This document shows positions 1 through 12,700 of a DNA stretch of 32,593 nucleotides, one piece after another. Source of the stretch: Spirogloea muscicola (lineage: Eukaryota > Streptophyta > Zygnematophyceae > Spirogloeales > Spirogloeaceae); NCBI GenBank assembly GCA_009602725.1, contig WELB01000059.1:493922-526514 (forward strand). Direction: 5' to 3'. A program made the translations under genes and the position numbers. Numbering within the stretch: position 1 is the first letter of the stretch; every line of letters starts with the position of its first letter. Under the pieces are notes generated by a model. That model saw only the letters and a list, made by a program, of their open reading frames with translations, was not told where the DNA came from and ran no database searches.

Positions 1-225
1 GCGGCGCTCCCCGCCGCTCCCGCCGCAGCTCCAGCGCGCAGCAGGCGCAGGCTGCCCCCGCAGGCGCCGCGGCCACGGCGCCGCCACCTGCGCCGTCCAG
101 GAGCTCGCCTCTGGCGTCGCCGCTTCCCAGGCTGCTGGCGGTACAGCCCCCAAGCCACGCACTCGCCGCTTTGCCGGCGCTCGGCTCGACCGCCATGGAC
201 GCTGCCGAAGCTCGCTCCGCGCGCA

Positions 226-2073
<1,848 letters not shown>

Positions 2074-3125
2074 AGTCATTCTCTGCCTCAGTCTAGGTCC
2101 GCGTGCTCAATTTAAGGTTAGAAACTAGAAATCAATCGGCAGGGGATGTAGGTGCAGAGCTAGCTCACACTTGTGAATGACCTTCACTGTTCACGGAAGA
2201 TGTGTTCAAACTTCTCTGTGGCGAGAGGACTGCTTGTCTGACAGCAATCGGTCACAAAGTGGGCATAGGGACGACTGCTATTGTACTGCATCTACTCCTC
2301 GCTCATTTCTGGCCTGCTGTTGTGTATAGCTTTGCTTGTAGACACTCTCTCTCCACTCTCTCCACGGTAATCACAGCAGAATAACGATGCATTCACAAGC
2401 TGCAGAGCACACTCTCAAGTTGCACAGAGCCAATGACGTTGATCAAGCACAGCACTTGCTTTCGCATAGGCTCAGGAGATGCAAGAAGTAGGATCAGCGC
2501 ATCAGGACATCTGCTCAGTGGGATACTTGGGCCTCCGGCAACACTTGTTTCCTACTTCTTGCATCTCCTGAGCCTATGCAAAAGCAAGTGTTGCCGGAGG
2601 CCCAAGTATCCCACTGAACAGATGTCCTGATGCGCTGTGGCAGAACATCAGCAAATTTGACATGCCTCGACTCTGAGGACGTCTCTAACCCGCCGCCATC
2701 AGATCCAAGCATGTCATACAAGTCACTGGACATGCAACGAACATGCAACGTGCCCCTGGGTGACGCTTGAGCAGCAGTCGTCCTCGATGCATGGCAGAGC
2801 TAGGCAGTTGCCACCCACTTTAGCGGCTGCCAGTGATCGTTGCGAGTTGCACCTTATCTCTTGCAACATGTGCACAACAGCCAGAAGAAAGCCACTCAGA
2901 CCGAGCAACTGGCCCTCGGCGCCGCATCGGACGTCGGAGTTGCGGCAACCCACTGCGGCTTTGCGGCAAGTGGAGGAGCAGCACGAAAGAGTCCCACGAC
3001 ACGACCTCCGCGCTCTCGCATGGGACCCACAGAGGGCCTCGCCGGCTGCCACGCCGAGAGACGACGAGCTGCGGCCTCGCCTGCCGTCGTTCGGCGGTAG
3101 TCTTGCCAATCCCAGTACCACGGCC
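2074..3125. other. Spacer between OTC and the Lnt-like gene
   Basis: It should hold the OTC 3' UTR and the promoter and 5' UTR of the Lnt-like gene. The only striking structure is the interleaved inverted repeat at 2453-2636. A frame open from 2760 runs into the next gene's first exon, but its translation (2760-3125) resembles no protein I know and lacks a clear start context. I treat it as 5' UTR. Confidence 0.6.
2453..2636. repeat. Interleaved inverted repeat, order A-B-A'-B'
   Basis: Arm A 2453-2493 is the reverse complement of A' 2550-2590 (40 of 41 matches). Arm B 2496-2547 is the reverse complement of B' 2585-2636 (51 of 52). A' and B' overlap by six bases (CAAGTG). The two stems cross, so they cannot form one nested hairpin. 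They give either two mutually exclusive hairpins or a pseudoknot-like fold. No coding capacity is seen. Confidence 0.95.
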
Positions 3126-6100
3126 ATGGAGGCCAAGAGCGGCGGAGGCGGCGGCGGCGACGGCGGCGGGCGAGCGCCGCTGCTGCTGGCGGCGGCGGCG
3201 CTGTGCGGCAGCCTGTCGGGCCTGCAGCCCGTCGCCGTGCTGGCCTGGCTGCAGCCGCTGCTGCTGCTCCGCTTCTTCCACTGGGTACCGCAACGCCCAC
3301 CTTCTCAGCCAAAGCCCACAAACCTGAATTCTCAGCCAGACCTTAAACCCCAAAACCCTTGACCATCAACCTCAAGCACAAGCTTCAACTCTCGTACTAC
3401 ATGGTGACCGCTGCAGTTGAGGATTTTTACAGCCGCACAATAGGCCTCTGTCAACTTTGTACTCGGCGTTCTGTTGCAATGCTTTACAAAAGTGGGTCTG
3501 CAGTATCATGCCGTTTGTGCTAGTGCATGCATAGATGCTGGGCACTCTGTCCAAATGACGAGCTGATACTGTGATCCGTACTAAGAGGAGTCCGCCAGGT
3601 CGGATGGATGAGGCAATTGCTCAAGAGAAAGCAGAGCTTGTCAGAGCTAGTGGCTCAGCTTTGGGGCCTGGCGCTCAAAGTCATAAGAATCATCCTTGAC
3701 AGGCCTTCTCTGCTACTCGATAGATAGTTTACCTACTGCATAGTTGCTGGCTGCCATTCAGGTTGTGGTGTGCGGGAAAATCAAGTGCGCTAAGTCCACC
3801 TTGCTGCAGCTATCACTTTGCACCAACCGAGTCAGACCACGCACATCTACTGAGTAGACTGGCTTCAGTGAATTTCTCCGTGTCACTGAGATTCACTGAT
3901 TGCATGCCACTTGCTGCAGGTGGATATCTGCCAGATATCGCGACTGAGGCAGGCAGCGTGCATTGCAGCGGTCGTCCTGAGCCAGGCGGCAGGCTATACT
4001 GTCGCGTACGCGGGCATGTTCAATGACCCGAACTTCACGGTGTCGGGAGTGGCATCCGTCTTCCTCGTTGCCCTCCTTCTCTGGAGCATCCTCGTGCTGG
4101 CCTACCTTGCGGACGCTGTTTTCAGCAACACTTACAGGTCGTGCCAAGGTTATACCATCGTCCTCACCGCTTGACTTGCTCAACTCGGAGGCAGGGGATA
4201 TGGCTTGCCAAGTCATCCAGTAACCGTCAGAGGTTCAGAAAAGTGCAGTTACGTGGTCATAACCGCGACGCTGACCCAGTAGAACTAGACGTTTACCCTC
4301 AAATGCTCTTGTGTCTGTGTGTTGCTCGCAGGCTGGCGGGGTTGCTGCACCCACTGGTGTTCCCAATCATGTACTCTGCAATCTGGTTTCTCGTTGGCGC
4401 GCTGTCACCAATTGGTACGACCGGCAACCCGGCATACAGCCAGGTCGAGGTGACGCCAATCATCCAGGCTGCCGGCCTCTTTGGCTGCGAGGGCATTGTG
4501 TTCCTCATGGCTTACGCGGGAGCTGTGGCCCACTACGCGCTGCCCCTGCACTTGCCGACTCAAGGCATAAACACACAGCCCTGCATATACTGCCCAAGAT
4601 TTACTCCTCGATCCTGGTTACAATCAGATTTACCCCTCGATCCTGATTAGAATCAATATGTCTTTGAGCGAGAGAAGCTGTTTAATCAGATTGTTTTACT
4701 GACGTCCTGTTTGAAGACATCCAGCTGCTGTAGTGTAACTTTTGCAGCTGCTGCTGTCGTTCTATTTTGGCTAGGCACTGGCTGCTCTATCATATGGATT
4801 CACCACTTCATGCGAAGTGGTGAATTGAAGAAGCTTTTCATCTAGCTGAGTGAGAGTCGGCCATTCTGACCCTACTTATATTTGGTCCCCCAACGGCAGG
4901 TGTTAGTTCCCATTCTGAAGCTCCTGACAAGCACTCGACCACCATCACAATGCCAGAAGCCGGGAGCAACAGGAGTGGCACAGCCATGTTGAGCAGCCAC
5001 ACGCTCCTTTGCCCTCTGCTCATCCTCCTGTGCCTTGTTTATAGCGGCTTACAGTCCACCATTTTCGACACCAGGTGTGGTGCACTGAGCAAAGTGACGC
5101 TGTGTGCTTGATGTGCTTGATAATGATGCAAGTCCTAAGATAATGAATGGGCTGCATCCTAGAACCACTAGAAGGTGGGGTCTGACTGGTCTTTACTGAT
5201 CGTCGTCATTACTGCATATCTTTGCAGCTTCTACCAGCGAGGCCTGCCCGAGACTATTGCTCCAGCGATTGGTGTCAGTTGCATCATCAGCAACATGTAC
5301 AGAAATGCCTCCAAGACGGAGGTGCTGTCTCGGACGCAGTCAAGAGTCGATGCCGGCGACAGCATCATCTTGTGGTCAGAAGCCGCTCTGCTTGTGGAGG
5401 GCGATTCGGACGAGTCTCAGCTGCTGGAGGATGTCGCTGCCATTGTGAGACGAGGGACGGCTGCACGGCGCGACTCTGATGGCATTCGCAAAGAGGGTCC
5501 ATACATTGGGGTCGCTTACACAAAGGTATGATTGCAGCCATCAATGCTTGCATTCAGATGGTTATTGTCAAACCCCACAAAGACCTGATGTCATAAACAG
5601 ATCCTCAGTGTGGTAGTGATGTAAGTAAAAGCAAGTAAGCAGCCGGGGAGTTGCTAAATGGCACCTTCGTGATAGACTGCTTGGTTAGCTGATATCGATC
5701 ACGATAAGCATGATAAATCTCTGATCAATTTTCCATCTGTTGTCAGCTGCTAGATAGAGAAGGGCTCGGGAGGTCCATCATGGCCAATGCACTAGCCATT
5801 GTGCAGCCCGATGGCTCTGTGGGCCTACAATACAACAAGTCGCACCTCGTGCCCTGGGTGGACTGCGGCACCGACCGAGGGCCCAGAGTGATGCAGGTGC
5901 TGGACAGCCCGTTTGGCCGCCTGGGCGCAGCCATCTGCTTCGACATGGAGTTCCCCGGCTTTATCCGGCAGGCTGGACAGAAGCGGTGGGGCCTTGCTTA
6001 AAGAGCTTGCTCAGCTGTGTGCCATGCTTATGTCCTCAGCTATGGAGGCTCTTCTGCTCCATCTGCCATTGTTCCTTGACGAGCCTCGGCAACAAAGCGT

Positions 6101-6804
6101 GCATAGATGTCAAGCTCAGGTCTGCCATTGTGCGCTGCAGCTCCACAAGATGCAGGCTCAATGTCAAGCTCTAGACATCAGCACTGGACACGCAAGCTGC
6201 ATGGAGGCTGACTCCGCCCTTCTGCCCCTGCCTCCTTCAGGGTGGACATCATGCTGCAGCCGAGCTGGACGTGGGGCCCCATTGGGGCAATGGAGGCGCG
6301 CAACGACGCCGTACGCGCAGCTGAGAATGGGTTCACACTCCTCCGCTGCTCCTCCACAGGCGTCTCGGCCATCACCACGCCTCTCTACCGCACTCTTGTC
6401 TGGAGGCGAGCCCACTAACCGAGTGTTATCTCAGCAAGTCCGGTGACTGCAATGATGCATGCTCCACAGCTGCGACAAAGGACGCGGTTCCCGCTTAACT
6501 GCTTTACTTATGACCAATTAAATAATGACACAAATTGTGTTGCAGAGAGGAGCTGGATTCTGGGCTCGTCACCGCGCAGATGCCCCTCATGCGGCACGTC
6601 CGCACGTTCTACTCGGTCGCCGGCTTTCTTTTGGGCTACGTGCTCACCGCCGCTGCGCTACTCCTGCTTCTCCTGGCCTTTCTGCCCCTTTGGGCCATCA
6701 CACCGCTCCTCAGCTGCTGCCCGAGATACCTGACAGAGCCTCTCCTGGGTCACCACGAGCGCCTTCTTGCTTACCCATATTCAAAGTCTACAATGACCGG
6801 CTGA
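3126..6804 (+). CDS. Membrane carbon-nitrogen hydrolase, apolipoprotein N-acyltransferase (Lnt)-like, 8 exons
   Basis: Exons: 3126-3284, 3920-4137, 4332-4564, 4900-5074, 5228-5525, 5747-5985, 6241-6405, 6546-6804. All phases match and give 581 residues. Hydrophobic N-terminal segments are followed by a nitrilase-superfamily domain and a last membrane segment (LLGYVLTAAALLLLL region), as in bacterial Lnt of about 510 residues. The catalytic triad is visible: Glu313 (LWSEAAL), Lys392 (YNKSHLVPW) and Cys425 (AICFDMEFP). Bacterial Lnt moves an acyl chain from phospholipid to the N-terminal Cys of a lipoprotein. Substrate and compartment here are unknown; a plastid or ER membrane is a guess. Asp400 and Asp427 stand where the bacterial enzyme has Glu. 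The start at 3126 was chosen for its GCCATGG context. Introns 3 and 7 use GC donors (4565 and 6406). It could be another membrane-anchored nitrilase-family amidase or acyltransferase. Confidence 0.85.
4565..4899 (+). other. GC-AG intron with a perfect internal hairpin
   Basis: Phase requires the upstream exon to end one base into a codon. The only good site is CAAG/GCATAA at 4564/4565, and the acceptor is CGGCAG at 4899. Inside the intron, 4798-4809 and 4814-4825 form a perfect 12-bp stem with a 4-base loop. Confidence 0.75.
4798..4825. repeat. Perfect 12-bp hairpin in an intron
   Basis: ATTCACCACTTC (4798-4809), loop ATGC, then GAAGTGGTGAAT (4814-4825). It lies about 75 bases upstream of the acceptor of the GC-AG intron of the Lnt-like gene. 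Confidence 0.95.
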
Positions 6805-7599
6805 CTGACTACTTAGCAAGTTGACTAGTTTCGCAATTAGCTCGAACCCCTCACGAAGCCGTGTGGTGAGTGGACTATGACCTTTTGATGGTCTTCTGCT
6901 TACGCGCGTCTTGTCATCTCAACGTTGACTGGGTGGTGATGCTGAAGCAAGCAGGTTCTGCTCAGTGTTGCATGACCTCACAGAATATGCCAGATCTTTG
7001 TGCACAACACAAGGGGAAGGCGGAGAGAAATCAAGCAAGCACAGCCCTCAGGACCTTGCACTTGATCAGTCTTTTGCTTGCTCATCAGCCTTGCAGTTTG
7101 CCAGCTGCAATTGAAGTTATCCATGTGAGAATATTGGGGTAGCATTAAGCAGCAGCTGAGCAAATTTTAGTGACCCGATTTAACAAAAGTACTTTGAGGC
7201 ATCCACACTCGTCTGCCACTGCCAATTGGCAGTCCTAAGACAGCTCCAAGACACTTGATATCTTGGAAGAGGCCTATAAATTGAAGCTCGTGGTACGGAC
7301 TCAGGACTTAGCCTGTTCTCAGAAGCTAAGTTGAGACCTTGCACATTGAGCACATGCATGTCGCTCCTTAATCCTAATCCTACAGAGACACTATCAAGTA
7401 TTGGCTGTAAGATCAAAGTCTGAGGAAGGAACTGCACGAATAGTCACAAGGAGCTGCTACTTCCCACCCGATTACAACGAACAAGCTTCCCCGTCAACTC
7501 AACTCGCTGAGCCTCGCCTGAAACGGTCAGAACAGCAAAACTCCAGATTGAGAACATGCAGCCATGCAATGCATGAAGTAATGGCAAGACGTCTGGATC
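6805..7599. other. Convergent spacer, Lnt-like gene and VIRILIZER
   Basis: This contains the 3' ends of two converging genes. I saw no further gene. It may contain a last small VIRILIZER exon if the donor at 7677 is used. A short stretch near 7290-7325 vaguely resembles the middle of 5S rRNA but lacks the rest of the molecule. Confidence 0.5.
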
Positions 7600-9713
7600 T
7601 CAGAGAATGCATGAAAGTGTTGGCTGCTGAAGGAGGTGTACATGGACACTGGAGCAGCCAGGGGCTAGAGCAATGACCTGTAGGAGGCTCATGAGCTTGG
7701 GGTGCTGCTCAAGCAGCCGCTGCAGCTTCCCCTGGTCCTGCAGCAACTCCTGCAGGAGCCAATCTCACCCATTTAGCAAAGCACCAGTAGAATATATACC
7801 TTTGTCAAATCAAGTATGACAAAGTCAGTATGACAAAGACAACATATACTGCCAGACATGGATACTGCGCTTGCATGGGAGGCTCTCCTCATCCAAGTCA
7901 CATCACTACTTTTCCTCCTCAGATTGTTACTTTGCATGCAGGACTCCCTCATCTCACAACTCAGGATCCGAGCACACTAACAGCTAATTAGGTGGCAATT
8001 CCAGCTGCATCAAAGACATGGTTTATAGCAGTGCATTGGGGCTCTGGTCTCAGTGACAGGTGAGAGATGCGATAGGCTTCAGAAGCAGCAATAGGCTGGA
8101 CTGAGTCTCAGATCTGATGAACGTTTGTGCACCTGCATGGCGCCCGGATTCGCCAGGAGCTGGCCGAGCGCCGCCTCCGAGTCCTGAGCTGACAGCACTA
8201 GGCTCGGTGCTGCAGGCAGCGGCAGGGAAACCGGCGGGCGCGGCCGAAGCTCTGGCTCCGCAGGGCCCATTGCTTGCGGTGGCGGCTGAACCTCCATCAC
8301 AACGTGGCCTGGCGGTGGTGGCTGTCGGCCAGACATCCACGGCGACGAATGCGACGGAGACGGCATGAAAGGTGGTGCCAAGTGATGGCCGTATGCAACT
8401 CCTGGAGGGCCCGAGAACGGGGGCTGGACCATGGACGTGGGCGGCGGCGAGAAAGGCGCTGGCGGCGACGGCATGGTGCTGCGGAGCGGCCACGCGCCGT
8501 GCTGCTGCGGCGGCGGCAGCAGCTGCACCAGCGGCTGCTGCAGCGGAAGCTGGAGAGGGGGCGCAGGCTGAGGTTGCTGCTGCTGCCACGGGCTCGGCAG
8601 CTCGGACGGCGACGGCGCCGGCTGCAGCACAGCGCTGTTCCGCCTGCCCAGCGCCGCCGGGGTGCCGCCGCCACCGCCGCCACTGCTGCCGCCGCCGTGA
8701 TCCAGCGCCCCAGCATTCGCAGCAGGGGCCTCCCGATGGCTCATCTGGGCGCCACTGTCACGGGTTGCGGGGCTGCCAACATTGGCGGCCGTAACAGCAA
8801 CCGAGGGCGAGGGCGGCAGCAACTGTGGGTGCGGAGTCACGTCAGCTGCGGTCGCGGTGGTGCTCGGGAGCTGCCCATGCGCCTTCTCCCGCGCCATGAA
8901 CTGGTCCACGTGCACTGACGGCCGCCGCGCGCTGCATCCACAATAACGTCGGGAGGTATAAGATCTGAGGCCTTAATGGCTTGCAATGCACTGTGCACTA
9001 AGGCCAACGAGAGCAGCAGAAGCAGCACAATCAAGGAGAAAAGCAAGCCCTCATGACGAGCACCCATGGTCTGCAACATGCATGCAACACCGACCTCGTG
9101 TTGGGCTTGCGCTGCCGGAACTCTGGCGGGCTGACCATGGCCGCATGCTGAGGGCCAGCGGCTGAGGCTGAGGGCGTGGAGGCTGTGGCTCCGCCCGCAG
9201 TGGCAGCAGTCCCGCCAGAGCCGGCTCGCGGTAGCGGCAGCGGCTGCTGCTCCAGCGACCGCCCACCCTCCTTGCGCTTGCCGAGGCCGACCGCGTCAGC
9301 CTGGTGCTGCTCAGCTTCTGGAGAGGCCATCGGCACCGCAGCGCACTCCCATGCCACCAGGTCCCCAGCCGGCATCAGCGGCACGCGCACGCTTGGCGGC
9401 GGCCATAGCTTGATGCGCTTGTCAGCCCTGGCCGCCAATGTTGCCTTGCTCGTTTCCGGTTGTGGTTCCTCGTCCTTGACCTCAAGCTTGGCCACGAGCT
9501 TGCCAGCTCCTTGTAGAATGTCGACAAGGTCATCCACTGCAGCCTTTGCCTGCCACAGAGGACAAGTAGCAACAGTGTCAGCTGCGCTTAGCAAGCTCTA
9601 ATTCCACGTTTCAGAGCATGCTCTTGGCAATCATAGACAATGCTCGCCAGTGCAAGGCGCTGCGTTTCCACGTCAAGACGTGCAACATATTCCTCCTCTC
9701 CTTCCAAACATGT
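7600..9713 (-). other. VIR: VIRILIZER exons 22-25: C-terminal linear motifs and disordered tail
   Basis: Exons: 9713-9608 (EEEYVARLDVETQRLALA), 9536-9095, 8931-8133, and 7749 to the stop at 7600 (or to a donor at 7678). Exon 23 ends in EFRQRKPNT and exon 24 begins with the rest of that motif, ARRPSVHVDQFMARE; the serine between them is split by the intron. FRQRK.NTS..PS.HVD is conserved from humans to plants. Residues of about 1460-1690 are Pro, Gln, Ser and Gly rich and presumably disordered. The protein closes with LGQLLANPGAMQELLQ and LQRLLEQHPKLMSLLQ, two 16-residue copies of one pattern split by the last intron. Without a further splice the frame adds 25 unrelated residues before the TGA. 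Confidence 0.8.
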
Positions 9714-12700
9714 CTTATAAGAGCCAGAAAGACGTGTAACACAGTAAGGAGAGGTGGAAATACATAAAAGTAAGCAGGCAGAACAACTGGTAGGCCATTT
9801 ACAACCTGCTGCCAAGCCTGCCGCTGCTTTGTGCTGCTGGTGATCGGCAAAGCCATGGGGCCGCTTGCTGGAGCTGCGGAGCCGGCCCCGCCTTCGGCTT
9901 CCATGCCACGGAGAGCATCGAGTAGCGGGTGCTGCTCCAGCTTCAACTTGTCATCCGGCCAATCCAGCAGCGCACGTAGAGCCGTGAGACCGAGATCACT
10001 GCTTACAAGGACAGGTAGACTTGAGATCAGAACAAAGGATTGAAAATGAATCGGAGCTAATTTCTCAATGACCAGTCTGAAGCTCAAAAGCTCCTCAATT
10101 TCAACAGCATTACCATCAAATGTCATCAAAGGCTGATGAGAGTGCCCCTCCTGCTTTCAGCGACTCAGCGCTAAATGTCAGACTTGGACCGCCCTGGAAA
10201 TATTAGTTGTTGAGGAATGCAATCGGGCAAGCTTTATTACCTGTGACCCAGATCCGACAAGGTCAGCCCCAACAAAGCCACCGAGAGGAGCAGAGCCGGC
10301 CGGAGCGACGCCGGCACAGCGAGCCGGCAGAGCCTGGCCAACGTGCCCCCGAAATGCTCAGGCTCAGTCCTCAAAATCTGCACGATAGAGGCTCGCCCTG
10401 CCTCCGTGCTTGCCAGCTTCTGCAGTGCCGCCAGAATCTGCTGTACCGCATCCCCAGCGCTCATACCCTGCAAACAACATCGAAGATCGAATTTACTAAC
10501 ACCAGCTAAGAAGGTGAAAATTTTCAAGGCCAATGCTGCTCTGCAGCTTACCAGCTAATGTGCACCTGCTGCCTTGTAACCTTCGTGTCAATTACATGCT
10601 TTTTGTAGGACAAGGAGGCAGGAAGACTGCACACTGAGCAGGAACGCAACCTGCAGAGCTTGAAGCAGAGCTGTGCCCATCGCAAGCATGTCTTCTGGAG
10701 CCATTTCCCTGCTGGCGAGGCAGATACAGTACAGAAACTGAGTAACTACACTACTAACAAGCAATGGTCTATTCTACGTATTGATTGTGAACTCTCCAGA
10801 CAAGACCTGCAAGCGTTGGGAAGTGCTCGAATGTTATGCCAGATTGTGTAGGCAGAGTTTGGCAATGTAGCAGATAGACGGCAGTCTCAACCTCCACATT
10901 CAGCTTGCCGAGGTAGAATACCTGGGAACATCCTGAGTAATAGCTGCGTCTGACAGGTGTTGCAAGACCTGCACGCAGGTCAGCCACAGGAGCGTATCCA
11001 TAGAAGAAGCCGCCGCCTGCTGCAACGACTGTTGGCCAGACGAAGCCCACGGCTGTGAGGCAATCTCCGCTATCAACCACTTGACCAGATCCCCGCACTG
11101 CAGCATGACCTCCTGCATAGTACCAAAATGCAGAAGCGCTGCTTATCCCTGCTGAGGGTTCCTCCACTGCTGATGACTAATGAAGAGAACGACCATCTAT
11201 AATATCAGCAAGAAGTTGGTTCTCTTGCAGGTACTCACAGAAGCTAGTCTCTAGAATCACAAAAAGGCGACTCTTAATACAGAGGATGCCTGCTCTTCCT
11301 AGCAAAGAAGGTTCAATTAGCCAAGAACTCAAGAACTCGGAAGGCAGGCCAGCCAGACCTTTGCAGCCGGCTGCATTGCCAGCACGTTCAGCAGTCGGGC
11401 AAGATGCAGCTTCTGCAATCCATGCATGAGATTGTGCATGAAAAATGACATCCCAACGTTCCAAGTCTTAAAAGTGTGCATCAAATCTCCAAAGATTGGC
11501 TTAAGGTCAGATTTTCAAGGAGGATACAAGCAAGGGGATGTGCACTCAGCCAATTGAGTATTACGGAAGAACTACTGCAGACTGCAAGAAAGAAGTCCCC
11601 AATTGTAATCTGACACTGCAGCTTTTCTAAGGACCTGGTGCTGACCCTGGACCCTTAACCAGGAAACTCAGTATAATCCCAGTATCTTTACCTTGACCTG
11701 ACATTCAGGTGCAAGGCAGACCTGTGCATGACCAGTGGACGACCAAAGGAATGCAGATTTACTATATGATGTGGATTCAGATGTCAGACCTGAATGGTTG
11801 AAAGGCTTGGCGTGGACTTCCCCTCGGTCACAGCTTCGGTGGACATGGGCTCAGGATTCAGAGTGTCCCTGCTCTCTGCAGCAGCTCCATCCCCAGCTTT
11901 TGCCGGGGTCCTCGGGATAAGGGCCATCACCAGCGGAGCACCCAACTCGACGCTGGCCGCCGCGGCCCGGCCGATGACGAACGCAACTGCTTGCTGGTAC
12001 GCCACTATGTTCTGCCACAGCAAGCAAGTTAAGTGCACTGTGTAAAAGCCTTGCGCTGTTGCTTCAATACATCCCATGGCCAACAGGACCCTGTAAGTGC
12101 TTAGAGAAGCATTACAAGAATCAACTTGCTGCATTCTCCATTTTCCAGACATCATACACACAACACCCACCGTGTGGTCCAAGGTCCGCAGGCGTGCAGC
12201 CAGCGCGGGCGCGTGGGAGAGCAGGGCCCGGAGGAGCGCGCCGGCGTCCGGCTCGCAGGTGTGCCATGCCAGGTCTTTGGCTGTCCAGTGGCCGAGCAGC
12301 GAAGCAGCCGCCAGGAGTCCCCCCTGGCCGCTGCCCTCTTCACCGTCCGCACCTGGGAGGAAGTCGCCCTGGGGAAGGATCGAAAGGCTTTACTTCTCAC
12401 ATCAATTAGCGCCAATAATCACAATAAATATGTGATGATTACAAGTGCGACCTCAATCAACAAGAGTGACCCATAATGCTGACCGGACACTGTACTTGCA
12501 GAAATGTGTTATTAAGATGCAGTTAAGCTACATATATTTATTTAGAAGGCTTTGACTGCCAGGGGCCGTACAAGGAGGGCCAGCTCTGCACACGCGTGCG
12601 CCGGAGCCAGCGGCCTGGCAGAGGGCGGGAGGAGGCGGGGCAGCAGGGCGGGCGACCACCCGTGCACCGGCCAGCAGGCGAGCGCGGCAGCCAGACACAC

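Noticed and set aside
2760-3125. In-frame upstream extension of the Lnt-like protein
   Set aside because: The sequence is unlike any membrane or transit segment, and the ATG at 3126 has a better start context. Kept as 5' UTR.
7285-7335. 5S rRNA-like stretch (TCTCAGAAGCTAAG)
   Set aside because: Only about 15 bases resemble 5S rRNA; terminal stems and the remaining internal control region are absent.
8274-8918. Long plus-strand open frame of 214 codons, Arg-rich
   Set aside because: It is antisense to VIRILIZER exon 24, whose Pro/Gln-rich frame carries the conserved HVDQF motif. The Arg richness is the mirror of GC-rich codons.
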